In this document: piece after piece, positions 7,717-16,251 of the stretch | How positions within the stretch are numbered: the stretch's first letter is position 1 | Layout of the letters: the number at the start of each line of letters is the position of its first letter | Assembly (NCBI RefSeq): GCF_025384765.1 | Contig: NZ_VHLL01000007.1 | Span: 43,195 to 107,194, forward strand | Length of the DNA stretch: 64,000 bases | Reading direction: 5' to 3' | From: Methanoculleus formosensis | Lineage (GTDB): Archaea > Halobacteriota > Methanomicrobia > Methanomicrobiales > Methanoculleaceae | Program-made: the position numbers and the translations under genes | Notes under the pieces: generated by a model | What the model saw: the letters and a program-made list of their open reading frames with translations, nothing else | What the model was told of the DNA's origin: nothing | Database searches by the model: none

Positions 7717-8577
7717 TCACGGAAGCCTGACGATACCCGCACCCTTCAGGATATCCAGGCTGACGTCGAAGTTCCTGACCGTATGGGTGAGGGCACCCAT
7801 GCTGATGATATCGATCCCGGTCGCGGCATACCGGGCAAGGGCGCCGCCGGCGACACCCCCCGAGACCTCGAGGGTGACACGTTCGCGAAGACCGCGGGCC
7901 GCCAGCGCCCCGACCGTCTCCCTGACGGCTTCCGGCGACATGTTGTCGAGAAGGACGACATCGGCACCGGCAGCCGCAGCCTCGACGGCGTCCTGTGCCG
8001 TCTCCACCTCCACCTCGACCGCCCGATAGCGGCTCCGCGCCTTTGCCTTCCGGATCGCCTCGGCGAGCGGCACCAGCGCGAGGTGGTTGTCCTTGATCAG
8101 GACCATGTCCGAGAGAGAGTACCGGTGCGGATCGCCCCCGCCGAGGACCACCGCCTTTTTGTCGAGCATCCGGAGCCCCGGAGCGGTTTTCCGGGTCGCG
8201 GCAACCCGGACGTCGGGAGAGACCGCCCGGACGGCCTCGACCGCCTCCTGGGTCCGGGTTGCGATCCCGCTCATCCGCCCGATGATGTTGAGCGCCGTCC
8301 GCTCCACGAGGAGGACGGCCCTCGCGGGGCCGTCGAGTTCGAGAAGAGTCTCCCCGGGGGCAACCGCCCTGCCGTCGGGGATGCGCTGGCGCACCGTGAC
8401 CCCGAAGTGCTCAAAGAGCGCCCGTGCTTCCTCGAGGCCGGCGACGGTTCCCGTATCCTTCGCCCGGATCACCGCCCGGCAGGCGACGTCGGGAACGACC
8501 GCCTCGGAGGTGGCGTCGCCCCACGGCGCATCCTCGCGGATGAACCGGAGCAGGTCGTCGATCGGGATCATCCGCAT
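7717..8577 (-). CDS. nadC: Nicotinate-nucleotide pyrophosphorylase (quinolinate phosphoribosyltransferase)
   Basis: 286-residue type II phosphoribosyltransferase that turns quinolinate and PRPP into nicotinate mononucleotide, the third step of de novo NAD synthesis. Visible motifs are EDAPWGDATSEA near the N-terminus, the substrate-binding RMSGIATRTQ and ATRKTAPGLRMLDKKAVV, the KDNHL loop, and the barrel end TLEVSGGV...IISMGALTHT. ATG 8577 overlaps the nadA stop by one base (TGATG), so the two are translationally coupled. Length matches the family. Third gene of the nadX-nadA-nadC operon. Confidence 0.97.
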   Translation of the reverse strand: MRMIPIDDLLRFIREDAPWGDATSEAVVPDVACRAVIRAKDTGTVAGLEEARALFEHFGVTVRQRIPDGRAVAPGETLLELDGPARAVLLVERTALNIIGRMSGIATRTQEAVEAVRAVSPDVRVAATRKTAPGLRMLDKKAVVLGGGDPHRYSLSDMVLIKDNHLALVPLAEAIRKAKARSRYRAVEVEVETAQDAVEAAAAGADVVLLDNMSPEAVRETVGALAARGLRERVTLEVSGGVAGGALARYAATGIDIISMGALTHTVRNFDVSLDILKGAGIVRLP

Positions 8578-9473
8578 CACGCTCCGACGGCGATCATCCG
8601 CTCGATCGCCCGCCGCGCCCGGTCCATGACGTCCGGCGGGAGGACGACCTCGTGCTCCCCGGACTCGAGCGCCCGGCGGAGATCGGGAAGAGAGATCTTC
8701 TTCATATCCGCGCAGACGGCCTCCGGTTTCTCGTAAAAGACCCTTCCGGGGTAGAGCACCCGCAGGCGGGAGGCCATCTCCCGCTCGGTGAAGACCCACC
8801 AGGGCTCATCCCCGCCGGCCGCGGCGTCCCGGACCATGCCCCCCGTGGAGGCTATCCGGTCGGCCCGCTCCTGAACCTCCGGCGGGCATTCAGGGTGGCA
8901 GACGATTGTGCCGCCTTTCTTCCGGGCCGCCTCGACGTCGGCGAGCGTGAACCCCGCGTGGACGTAGCAGTGGCCGCCGGGTGGGAGGGGGATGATCGTC
9001 TTTTCGGGGAGTTCACGCTGGACGTATCCCGCGAGGTTTGCGTCCGGCCCAAAGAGGATCGTGTCGTTTGAGAGCGATTGGACGATCCGAACCGCGTTTG
9101 CCGAGGTGCAGGTGACGTCGGCAAGCGCCTTGCTCTCCGCCGTGCTGTTGACGTAGACTACCACGGCCGCGTCGGGGTGCCGCCGGCGTGCCTCCCGGAT
9201 CATATCCGGGGTCAGGAAATCGGCAAGCGGGCATCCTGCGTCCTCAACCGGGATGACCACCTTCCGATCGGGGTTGAGGATCTTTGCCGTCTCGGCCATG
9301 AACCGGACACCGCAGACGACGATCAGGTCGGCCGCGGTCTCCTTCGCCTTCACCGCGAGCTCGAGGCTGTCGCCCACCACGTCGGCGAGCGCCTGGATCT
9401 CCAGAGGCTGGTAGTTATGTGCCATGACGACTGCGTTCTTTTGGGCCTTGAGCGCACGAATCTCCTTTTCCAT
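8577..9473 (-). CDS. nadA: Quinolinate synthase A
   Basis: 298-residue [4Fe-4S] enzyme condensing iminoaspartate with dihydroxyacetone phosphate to quinolinate. The three cluster ligands fit the archaeal pattern: Cys81 (DAGCPLADF), Cys169 (GGHCYVH) and Cys254 (EAVCADMKK). The N-terminal AHNYQPLEIQALADVVGDS and the MAETAKILNP segment are typical. It is cytoplasmic and oxygen-sensitive in known members. It starts two bases after nadX stops; there is no obvious ribosome site, so translation probably depends on coupling. Confidence 0.98.
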   Translation of the reverse strand: MEKEIRALKAQKNAVVMAHNYQPLEIQALADVVGDSLELAVKAKETAADLIVVCGVRFMAETAKILNPDRKVVIPVEDAGCPLADFLTPDMIREARRRHPDAAVVVYVNSTAESKALADVTCTSANAVRIVQSLSNDTILFGPDANLAGYVQRELPEKTIIPLPPGGHCYVHAGFTLADVEAARKKGGTIVCHPECPPEVQERADRIASTGGMVRDAAAGGDEPWWVFTEREMASRLRVLYPGRVFYEKPEAVCADMKKISLPDLRRALESGEHEVVLPPDVMDRARRAIERMIAVGA

Positions 9474-9475
9474 TG

Positions 9476-10234
9476 TTACGTACCAACCACCAGGGGGTTC
9501 TCGAGGTTCTTTAAGAGCGTCAGTATCGAGAGTGCCGCCATATAACTCGTCGCCGGGTTACCGGGGCTCGGGACGTTCCTGACCCGGACGTAGATGTCCC
9601 CGAAGTCTCCCTCGACGAATATCTCGTGTGTGTTCCTCTCCGCCGCAGGATCGACCCAGAGTTCCACATCGGCGTCCCTGCCGGCAGCGAGTCCCAGCGC
9701 TACCGCGACGTTGATGTTTTTGGGGTATTGCTTTATACACTCGTGTGCCAGCCCCTTAAATATCTCGGTCGGGGCTTCGGCGGTCATCCCGAGCGACGCG
9801 GGAGGTTTCGTCGTCCGCAGGAGGAGTTGCCGCGGCGGCGAGATCTGACCGACCTTGAGGTTGTCGAGGCCGATGATGGCTCCGCTCGGGATGCGGATCT
9901 TCTTTCCCATCTCCCGTGCGACCTCGACGAGGTGCTCGCGGAACTCGTCGTCCGCGAGAGCTCCCGCGGAGAGCACGGCGATGTCCCGCCCAGACCGGAG
10001 GACGGCCTCGCCATATATCCTGACGGCGTCGACCGAGGCGGCTTCCACGACGATCGAGAAGTCGTCCTGCATGAAGGCGTCGAAGTCCGTGTACGGCTGG
10101 GCATGGCAGAGTGCCGCGAGTTCCTCCGCCCGCCCGGGGATGATATCGAAGACGGCCGTGACCTGGATGCTCTCGGCATTTGTGGCGATGATATGCCCGA
10201 CGTTGCCGCATCCCAGCAACCCTATTTTAATCAT
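9476..10234 (-). CDS. nadX: L-aspartate dehydrogenase
   Basis: 252-residue NAD(P)-dependent dehydrogenase producing iminoaspartate for NadA; it replaces the flavin-dependent NadB, which suits an anaerobe. The N-terminal Rossmann motif is GLLGCGNVG; the catalytic domain shows the family segments SGAIIGLDNL, PKNINVAVALGLAAG and the NTHEIFVEG strand. First gene of the operon. Its ATG follows the AT-rich CAATACTTAACC (about 10259-10270 on the minus strand) by about 30 bases, suggesting a nearly leaderless transcript. Confidence 0.97.
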   Translation of the reverse strand: MIKIGLLGCGNVGHIIATNAESIQVTAVFDIIPGRAEELAALCHAQPYTDFDAFMQDDFSIVVEAASVDAVRIYGEAVLRSGRDIAVLSAGALADDEFREHLVEVAREMGKKIRIPSGAIIGLDNLKVGQISPPRQLLLRTTKPPASLGMTAEAPTEIFKGLAHECIKQYPKNINVAVALGLAAGRDADVELWVDPAAERNTHEIFVEGDFGDIYVRVRNVPSPGNPATSYMAALSILTLLKNLENPLVVGT

Positions 10235-10370
10235 CGGATAAAGAAGTTGTAATGTCAGCGGTTAAGTATTGTGCTCAGGCCGAGACCGGCCGGAAGGGGT
10301 GAAAAGTATCCTCCGACCGATAGGGGCAACCACACCGCCGGGAACCCGGGCCGGCCGCCGACCGCGCGCA

Positions 10371-10377
10371 AGGAGAG
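10371..10377 (+). promoter_or_regulatory. Ribosome binding site that decides the ATC start
   Basis: AGGAGAG, complementary to the 3' end of 16S rRNA, nine bases before the ATC at 10387 and only three before the ATC at 10381. It is 120 bases from the first ATG, so it cannot serve that codon. Confidence 0.7.
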
Positions 10378-10386
10378 TCGATCGCC

Positions 10387-11625
10387 ATCACGTTTGAGGA
10401 ACTGCGAGGAAGACGGGTCTACATCGAGACCTACGGGTGCACCTACAACCATGCCGACAGTCAGAGGCTCGCGGCGATACTGGAGGGGCTCGGCTGCACC
10501 ATGACCGAACGGCCGGAGGAGGCGGACGCCGTCATCGTCAATACCTGCACGGTGATCGGCGCGACCGAACGAAAGATGCTCCGGCGCCTCGCTCTATTCG
10601 CCGACCGCGACCTCTACGTGACCGGGTGCATGCCGCTCGTCCAGATGGAGAGGATCCGTTCGGTCTGCACGCCGCACGTCATCCATCCGGACGAGATCCA
10701 CGAACGTGCCGGCAGCGTCGGCACCCGGGGGCCGGGGGCGACCGGCGTGGTGCAGGTGGCAAGCGGGTGCGTCGGCCGGTGCAGTTACTGCATCACCCGG
10801 CTCGCCCGGGGGCGGCTTATAAGTGCACCGCGCGAGGCGATCGTCGACGCCGTCCGGGCTCTCGTCGCCTCGGGCGCCTATGAGATCCAGCTGACCGGGC
10901 AGGACGTGGCGGCGTGGGGGCTTGACCGCGGCGAGTCGCTCCCCGGGTTGCTGCAGGAGATAGCGAAGATCCCCGGGAGGTTCGCCGTCAGGCCGGGGAT
11001 GATGCACCCGGCCACGGTGCTCGGGATTCTTGAGCCCCTCGTCGAGGCCTACAAGAGCGAGAAGATCTTCCGGTTCCTCCACCTCCCCGTCCAATCGGGC
11101 TCCGATACCGTCCTCGAGCGGATGCAGCGCGACTACACCGCTGCCGACGTCGTCAGGATCGTCGATACGTTCCGGGAACGCTACCCGGATATGATGATCT
11201 CCTCCGACTTCATCACCGGCTTTCCCGGGGAGACGGATGAGGAGTTTTCACAGACGCTTGCTCTCCTCCGGAGGGCGGCGTTCGTGAAGGTGAACATCAC
11301 CCGCTACTCCCGGCGGCCGGGCACGCCCGCCGCGGCCTTAAAAGACCTCCCCGAACGGATACGAAAAGATCGCTCCCGCGCACTTCTTGCCGAAGCAAAC
11401 CGGATCTACGATGCCTACAACGAGCGCTGGGTCGGGCGGGAGACACCGGTCGTCGCGACCGAGAAGAACGCGCCGGGCTCGACCGTCTGCCGCAATCCCT
11501 GCTACCTCAACGTCGTCGTAGAAGGGGACCTGCCGTTCGGGTTTGCCGGGCGGGCGGTGATAACCGGGAACCATCGGCACTACGTCGCCGCCGAACTGAT
11601 CCCGCCCGGGGACGAGAAAGTTTAG
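10387..11625 (+). CDS. CDKAL1-type tRNA (N6-threonylcarbamoyladenosine-2-methylthio)transferase, apparent ATC start
   Basis: 412-residue radical-SAM methylthiotransferase of the MiaB/CDKAL1 group (archaeal e-MtaB type), which makes ms2t6A37 in tRNA. The N-terminal UPF0004 domain gives three cluster Cys (18, 54, 81: YIETYGC, NTC, TGC); the radical-SAM cluster is C-x3-C-x2-C at 128-135 (GCVGRCSYC); a C-terminal TRAM-like domain closes the protein. The first in-frame ATG (10501) would delete Cys18 and the whole YIETYGC motif. Upstream there is no ATG, GTG or TTG before the in-frame stop at 10321. A clear AGGAGAG at 10371-10377 sits nine bases before ATC 10387, which would encode [M]TFEELRGRR, so ATC is the best start. 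Confidence 0.9.
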   Translation: MTFEELRGRRVYIETYGCTYNHADSQRLAAILEGLGCTMTERPEEADAVIVNTCTVIGATERKMLRRLALFADRDLYVTGCMPLVQMERIRSVCTPHVIHPDEIHERAGSVGTRGPGATGVVQVASGCVGRCSYCITRLARGRLISAPREAIVDAVRALVASGAYEIQLTGQDVAAWGLDRGESLPGLLQEIAKIPGRFAVRPGMMHPATVLGILEPLVEAYKSEKIFRFLHLPVQSGSDTVLERMQRDYTAADVVRIVDTFRERYPDMMISSDFITGFPGETDEEFSQTLALLRRAAFVKVNITRYSRRPGTPAAALKDLPERIRKDRSRALLAEANRIYDAYNERWVGRETPVVATEKNAPGSTVCRNPCYLNVVVEGDLPFGFAGRAVITGNHRHYVAAELIPPGDEKV

Positions 11626-11635
11626 CCCCGGCGAA

Positions 11636-11644
11636 ACTTTTTCT
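11636..11644 (+). terminator. T-rich terminator after the methylthiotransferase
   Basis: ACTTTTTCTT a dozen bases after the stop codon, in the short gap before the next gene. Confidence 0.35.
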
Positions 11645-11668
11645 TCCGGCAGGACATACCCTCTCCCC

Positions 11669-12112
11669 ATGCAGGGGATCACCGGCCAGGAACTCTCCTC
11701 GAAGAAGGCGGAATACCTCAAATACATCCACATGCAGGGCGACGTCGTGAAGACGACCGAGATCGCCGCCCACTTCTCCGTCGCGCCCTCGACGGTGACG
11801 AAAGCGCTCACGGAGATTGCAAAAGCGGGATACATTGAGCATACGCCCTACCACGGGGTGAGGCTCACGCTAACCGGTGCCGAGTATGCCCGGTTCCTGA
11901 TCCGCCGCCACCGGCTCGTCGCCCTGGTGCTCAGCCGTCACGGGCTCGAGCCCGAAGAGGCTTGCAGAGAGGCAGGGAAGATCGAGCAGTGCTTCTCGAA
12001 GGACCTCACCGACAGGATGTGCACGTCGCTCGGGCACCCGATGATGAGCGTCTGCGGGGAGATCGAGCACGATCATTGCTGTTGCAGAACTCCCGGCGGA
12101 GACCGCAGGTGA
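11669..12112 (+). CDS. DtxR/MntR-family metal-dependent repressor
   Basis: 147-residue transcription regulator. Residues about 10-70 are the DtxR winged helix (KAEYLKYIHMQGDVVKTTEIA, then VAPSTVTKALTEIAKAGYIEH), followed by a dimerisation/metal-binding helix region (RRHRLVALVLSRHG...). The last 20 residues are Cys/His-rich (CGEIEHDHCCC), a probable metal-sensing tail; the C-terminal SH3 domain of long family members is missing. It is 64 bases upstream of a ZnuABC-type importer and probably represses it when zinc or manganese is plentiful. Confidence 0.88.
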   Translation: MQGITGQELSSKKAEYLKYIHMQGDVVKTTEIAAHFSVAPSTVTKALTEIAKAGYIEHTPYHGVRLTLTGAEYARFLIRRHRLVALVLSRHGLEPEEACREAGKIEQCFSKDLTDRMCTSLGHPMMSVCGEIEHDHCCCRTPGGDRR

Positions 12113-12136
12113 CGGCGGAGCACCTCCGCCCCTGTG

Positions 12137-12158
12137 CAAAAGTTTAGACAGATACCAA
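12137..12158 (+). promoter_or_regulatory. Candidate promoter/operator of the metal importer
   Basis: AAAAGTTTAGAC with an imperfect inverted half ATACCAAAC, between the repressor gene and znuA and overlapping the TATA-like AAAAGTTTAG. GTTTRG half-sites in opposite orientation are what a dimeric DtxR-type protein could bind. Inferred only from position and partial symmetry. Confidence 0.3.
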
Positions 12159-12176
12159 ACCCAGAAGGGGAGAACG

Positions 12177-13058
12177 ATGGGGATGCAGAAGAGTCTCGTT
12201 GCAGCCGTATTCACCGTCCTTTTGCTCGTAGCAGCCACGGCGGGATGCACCGGCACCGACCGGCAGGACACCGGGGAGGTCGTCGTCGCGGTCACCATAC
12301 CGCCCGAAGAAGAGTTCGTCGAGAGGGTGGGGGGCGATCATGTCCGGGTGATCCTGCTGGTGCCGCCGGGGGCCGACCCGCACACCTACGAACCCCCGCC
12401 GGGGGTTCTCGCCGAAGTCGCAAGGGCGGATATGCATGCCGCGGTCGGTTCGGGGATCGAGTTCGAACTCGCCTGGCGGGACAAGATCGCCGCCCTGAAC
12501 CCGGAGATGCTGGTCGTCGACTGTTCGCGCGGCGTCGACCTGATCAGGGCCGGTGACGGCGAAGATGGGGGAGCCGACCCCCATATCTGGACGTCCCCAA
12601 GAAACGCGAAGGTCATGGTCGAGGAGATCCGCGAGGGGCTCATAGCGGTCGACCCGGATAACGCCGAAGACTACCGCCGGAACGCCGACGTCTACCTCGG
12701 GGAACTCGACGCCCTTGACGCGGAGATCGCCGGTGCGCTCGCTCGATCGGGGGTGAAGACGGTCATGGTCTACCACTCGTCGTGGGCCTACCTTGCCCGG
12801 GACTACGGCTTTGCTGAAGTGCCGATCGAGAGCGAAGGAAAGGAACCCTCGCCGCAGAGGATAGAGCACCTCATCAGGCAGGCGGAGGAGGAGCATATCA
12901 GGGTGATATTCGCGTCGCCCGAGCACTCCACCCGGAACGCCGAGGTGATCGCGGACGCGGTCGGGGGCAGGGTGGTGACGGTGAGCCCGCTCGAAAAGGC
13001 TTACATCGCGAACATGCGGCACGTGGCCTCGGCGTTTGCAGAGAGCGGCAGACCATGA
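12177..13058 (+). CDS. znuA: Metal ABC transporter substrate-binding lipoprotein (ZnuA/TroA type)
   Basis: 293-residue solute-binding protein that captures zinc or manganese outside the membrane. The signal peptide ends in a lipobox (ATAGC, Cys about 23), so it is probably lipid-anchored. Family features: VVVAVTIPPEEEFVERVGGDHV, the metal-ligand His in GADPHTYEPPPGVL, a second His in ADPHIWTSPRNAK, VYHSSWAYLARDYG and a late FASPEHSTRNAEVIAD. The Asp/His-rich loop between the first two ligands is absent, so Zn versus Mn is undecided. GGGGAG precedes the ATG. Its stop overlaps the start of the ATPase gene by four bases. Confidence 0.93.
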   Translation: MGMQKSLVAAVFTVLLLVAATAGCTGTDRQDTGEVVVAVTIPPEEEFVERVGGDHVRVILLVPPGADPHTYEPPPGVLAEVARADMHAAVGSGIEFELAWRDKIAALNPEMLVVDCSRGVDLIRAGDGEDGGADPHIWTSPRNAKVMVEEIREGLIAVDPDNAEDYRRNADVYLGELDALDAEIAGALARSGVKTVMVYHSSWAYLARDYGFAEVPIESEGKEPSPQRIEHLIRQAEEEHIRVIFASPEHSTRNAEVIADAVGGRVVTVSPLEKAYIANMRHVASAFAESGRP

Positions 13059-13822
13059 CCGCTCCCGTGATCGAGGTCGAGGACGTCTGGGTCAGGCTGC
13101 GCGGCCATACCGTCCTCGAAGAGGTGAACGTCGCCGTCTATCCGGACGACTTCTACGCGATCATCGGGCCGAACGGCGGCGGGAAGACAACGCTTCTGAA
13201 GGTGATCCTCGGCCTCCTTCGCCCCACCCGTGGCACAGTCAGGATCCTCGGCGAAACGGGGGGGGCGGCGAGGAGGAAGATCGGCTACGTTCCGCAGTTT
13301 CGGACGTTCGACTTCGAGTATCCCATCACCGTGCAGGAGATGGTTCTCTCCGGCCGCCTCGGCCACATCACCCGAATCCCGCGGCGCTACGACGAGGAAG
13401 ACCACACCAGGGCACAGGAGGCTCTCGAGACGATGGGCATCGCCGGTCTCGCCGACCGGCAGATCCGGAACCTCTCCGGCGGAGAGCAGCAGCGGGCGAT
13501 CATCGCCAGGGCGCTCGTCGGCGACCCGAAGGTGCTCCTCCTCGACGAGCCGACGGTCTACGTGGACGCCCCGACGGCGGCGCAGTTCTACCATATCCTT
13601 GATTGGCTCCGCAGACAGATGGCGATCGTCCTCGTGACCCACGACATCGGGGTGATCCCGGAGCACGTGACCCGGGTCGCCTGCCTGAACCGGCGCCTCT
13701 ATACGCACGACACGAACGAGATCACGCCGGATATGATCGAGGCCGCATACCACTGCCCGGTCGATCTCATCGCCCACGGGATCCCGCACCGGGTCTTCTC
13801 CGAGCACGTAGAGGAGGAGTGA
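13055..13822 (+). CDS. znuC: Metal ABC transporter ATP-binding protein
   Basis: 255-residue ABC ATPase with Walker A GPNGGGKTTLL, Q-loop YVPQ, signature LSGGEQQR, Walker B VLLLDEPTVYVD and switch His in VTHD. It energises import with the upstream binding protein and downstream permease. The ATG overlaps the znuA stop by four bases. The C-terminal tail (after VACLNRRLYTHD) is typical of the manganese/zinc chelate-type subfamily. Confidence 0.95.
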   Translation: MTAPVIEVEDVWVRLRGHTVLEEVNVAVYPDDFYAIIGPNGGGKTTLLKVILGLLRPTRGTVRILGETGGAARRKIGYVPQFRTFDFEYPITVQEMVLSGRLGHITRIPRRYDEEDHTRAQEALETMGIAGLADRQIRNLSGGEQQRAIIARALVGDPKVLLLDEPTVYVDAPTAAQFYHILDWLRRQMAIVLVTHDIGVIPEHVTRVACLNRRLYTHDTNEITPDMIEAAYHCPVDLIAHGIPHRVFSEHVEEE

Positions 13823-13824
13823 GT

Positions 13825-14634
13825 ATGTTCGAGGTGCTCGGGCTCGAGTTCTTCAGGAACGCCCTCATCGCCGGGGTGCTCGCGAGCATCGCCTGCGGCA
13901 TCATCGGCACCTACGTCGTGGTGCGGCGGATGGTCTCGGTCAGCGGCGGCATCTCCCACGCGGCCTTCGGCGGGATCGGGCTTGGCTACTTCCTCGGGAT
14001 AGACCCGCTCCTCGGCGCCGCCGCCTTCACCGTGGCGACGGCGCTCGGGATGGGCGCGCTTCAGCTCCGCGCCCGGCAGCAGATGGACACCATCATCGGC
14101 GCGGTCTGGGCGGCGGGGATGGCCATCGGGATCCTCTTCGTCTACCTGACACCGGGATTCGCCCCCGACCTCTTCTCCTACCTCTTCGGAAACATCCTCC
14201 TCGTCCCAGGGGGAGACATCCTGCTGATGGGGGTGCTCGTCGTCATCATCGTCGCCGTCGTGGCCCTCCTCTACCGGGAGTTCCAGGCGGTCACGTTCGA
14301 CCCGGACTACGCGACGGTCATGAACCTCCCGGTGGAGCGGCTCTCGCTCCTCCTCCTCGTGCTCGTCGCGCTCACGGTGGTGATGCTGATCCGGGTGGTG
14401 GGGATCATCCTCGTGATCGCGCTCCTGACGCTCCCCGCGGCGATCAGCCGCCTCTACACCACCCGCATCTGGAGCATGATGCTCCTCGCGGTCGCCCTCG
14501 GCATCGCCTTCACCCTGACGGGGATAGGGCTCTCCTACATCGCGAACGTCCCCTCGGGCGCGACGATCATCCTGGTGAGCACGCTCGCGTATGCGGGCGC
14601 CCTCGGGGTCGAACGCCTTCGCCAGGACGATTAG
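13825..14634 (+). CDS. znuB: Metal ABC transporter permease
   Basis: 269-residue membrane protein with about eight hydrophobic helices, ABC-3 family. Segments such as SGGISHAAFGGIGLGYFLG and the late RVVGIILVIALLTLPAA are characteristic. ATG 13825 follows GAGGAGG and lies two bases after the znuC stop. Last gene of the metal import operon. Confidence 0.94.
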   Translation: MFEVLGLEFFRNALIAGVLASIACGIIGTYVVVRRMVSVSGGISHAAFGGIGLGYFLGIDPLLGAAAFTVATALGMGALQLRARQQMDTIIGAVWAAGMAIGILFVYLTPGFAPDLFSYLFGNILLVPGGDILLMGVLVVIIVAVVALLYREFQAVTFDPDYATVMNLPVERLSLLLLVLVALTVVMLIRVVGIILVIALLTLPAAISRLYTTRIWSMMLLAVALGIAFTLTGIGLSYIANVPSGATIILVSTLAYAGALGVERLRQDD

Positions 14635-14684
14635 CAGGACAAACCGGTGCGCTTATGCTCGTATACGCAAGAGGTGAGTGAACA

Positions 14685-15209
14685 ATGGATCCGACCATCG
14701 AAGAGGGATACGCCCGCCTCCTCGAGACTCTTGAGGAACTGCAGGCGAAGAAGGAAGAATCGGCCTCGGAACTCCGGGGCAGCATGGGTGCCCTTCTTGC
14801 GCGGATGGCCGTCGATACGGCGCCGGTCGTGAAACAGATCGGGCTTGAGATGCTCCGGCGCGCAAAGAGGGAGGCGTCGGGAGACCTCTACGACCAGGAG
14901 TTCTACGGGAAGAAGATGATCGTTCTCGGGAAAGGCGACCCGCTCCCTTACCGCCCCGACGACCCAAGCATGCCCGTCGATGCGCAGATCTGCGTCCTCG
15001 ACGAAGACGGAGCCTTCCACGAACTGATGTACACGAACACCGAGATCCGGACGGACTCCTACCTTGCGCCGCTCGCGCCGGATGAGGCGTTCGATATCTA
15101 CGGTTACGACCTCGTCTTCATGCTCTACCGGGCGCTCTACGAGTACGCAGAGAAGGACGAGGAACTGACGGCCGCGCTCGCGCGGACGCTCGAGTATCTG
15201 GGATCCTAA
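14685..15209 (+). CDS. Conserved hypothetical protein
   Basis: 174-residue soluble acidic protein not recognised. The first 60 residues look like a helical pair with a charged heptad-like stretch (RLLETLEELQAKKEESASELR), followed by a mixed domain containing KKMIVLGKGDPLPYRPDDP and FDIYGYDLVFMLYRALYEYA. No signal peptide, membrane segment or metal motif. GAGGTGAG lies just before ATG 14685. It is separated from the metal importer by 50 bases, so it could be in the same transcript, but no functional tie is evident. Confidence 0.7.
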   Translation: MDPTIEEGYARLLETLEELQAKKEESASELRGSMGALLARMAVDTAPVVKQIGLEMLRRAKREASGDLYDQEFYGKKMIVLGKGDPLPYRPDDPSMPVDAQICVLDEDGAFHELMYTNTEIRTDSYLAPLAPDEAFDIYGYDLVFMLYRALYEYAEKDEELTAALARTLEYLGS

Positions 15210-15534
15210 AAACACTTCTTTTGAAAGCGCCCGATGTAGGGAGTGCCGGGGTTAACGGGCCGTCCTGGGGTTTTGACCACGGCATGCGTGTTGTCATAAA
15301 AGGACAGGCAGGACTCGATTAAAAGCCCGGTGCAGTGGACCGTGGGAGATCACCTTGAGGGGGTGGCGATATCCAATGGAAATCCGTGCACAGGTTCGTG
15401 GTGTCCCTATGAGCAATCGGCGGGGCACCCCGAGGCTTCGGCGGCAGGCTTCGGTACCCACAGGACATAGTGGGGCGGCCGGCAGAGGCAGGCCACCGTT
15501 ATCAACATGCTGTTCTCCCCCACTACCTAATCCT
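15210..15534. other. Gap with degenerate repeat fragment
   Basis: No gene seen. It holds a degenerate inverted copy of repeat module A near 15328-15345 (GCAGTGGACCGTGGGAGAT) and GC-rich short inverted repeats (GGCTTCGGCGG / GGCAGGCTTCGG) around 15430-15460. Confidence 0.4.
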
Positions 15535-15987
15535 TCACCGGCGCCCGAAGATGGGGATGAGCGGTTCGGTAGGATCGCGCCCGGCCCCGAGCGCCGTGAC
15601 CGGATACGAGCGCCGGAACTCCTGGCCTTCGGTATTCTCGTAGGTGACGACCGCTTTTGCCTCCGAGACCATCGACGCCAGGCTGAACCGGGACTTCTCG
15701 TCCGGGTCGAGCGAGGCGACCTCGAACTCGATGTCGAGCGGGACGAGGGCGACATGGATCTTCTGCGCCCTCGCAGTCCCGGTATTGATGACGGTGATCT
15801 CCCGCGCATTCTCCGAGAGCTCCGCGATGACGAGCGGGTAGTTCGCCGTATCTCCCATGATATGGAAGATCATCAGGAGAGCGATCACGAAGACGAGGGC
15901 GATAAGGGCGAAGATAGGCTCGATGAAGAGCAGTCCAAGCGTGACGAGGGCGGCGGCCGCGAGGACAATCTTCTGGTTCTTTTCCAT
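15535..15987 (-). CDS. Two-helix membrane protein with C-terminal extracytoplasmic beta domain
   Basis: 150 residues. Residues about 6-45 are two nearly continuous hydrophobic helices, then a beta-rich domain of about 100 residues (PLVIAELSENAREITVINTG ... KAVVTYENTEG) that resembles CARDB/IgG-like domains found in methanogen surface proteins. Not assigned to a named family. A TATA-like TTATAATC near 16008-16015 and GGAAGG precede the ATG at 15987. It is convergent with the gap after the 14685 gene. Confidence 0.65.
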   Translation of the reverse strand: MEKNQKIVLAAAALVTLGLLFIEPIFALIALVFVIALLMIFHIMGDTANYPLVIAELSENAREITVINTGTARAQKIHVALVPLDIEFEVASLDPDEKSRFSLASMVSEAKAVVTYENTEGQEFRRSYPVTALGAGRDPTEPLIPIFGRR

Positions 15988-16034
15988 AATAACGGATTGA
16001 CCTTCCGGAGATTATAAGAGTAGGTTTTGTGTGC

Positions 16035-16200
16035 GGGATGTATCCGGGTGCCGTGCCCGGCCTTCGGCCGATGGGAAGGCCAGTACAGTTCTCTTCCGGG
16101 ATATTCCCGGGCAGTGGACCGTGGGGGCATCCCCCCCTGTCTCCACCTACCCGGGGTAACTGTGCATCTACCCCACCCCGCCGCGTTCATGGTACAGGGA
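16035..16200 (-). repeat. Degenerate copy of the GC-rich intergenic repeat
   Basis: GCCCGGCCTTCGGCCGATGGG near 16059, GCAGTGGACCGTGGGGGCAT near 16110 (inverted module A) and CTACCCCACCCCGCCGCG near 16170 (inverted end of module B). It fills the gap before serS. Confidence 0.5.
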
Positions 16201-16251
16201 GGGGCAACATGAATCATATACCGTCGTCACAAAGTATTACAGAGAGGCAGC

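Noticed and set aside
7179..7742. N-terminal extension of the HEAT-repeat protein
   Set aside because: It would overlap the divergent gene at 7281 entirely, has no HEAT pattern, and a ribosome site stands before ATG 7178.
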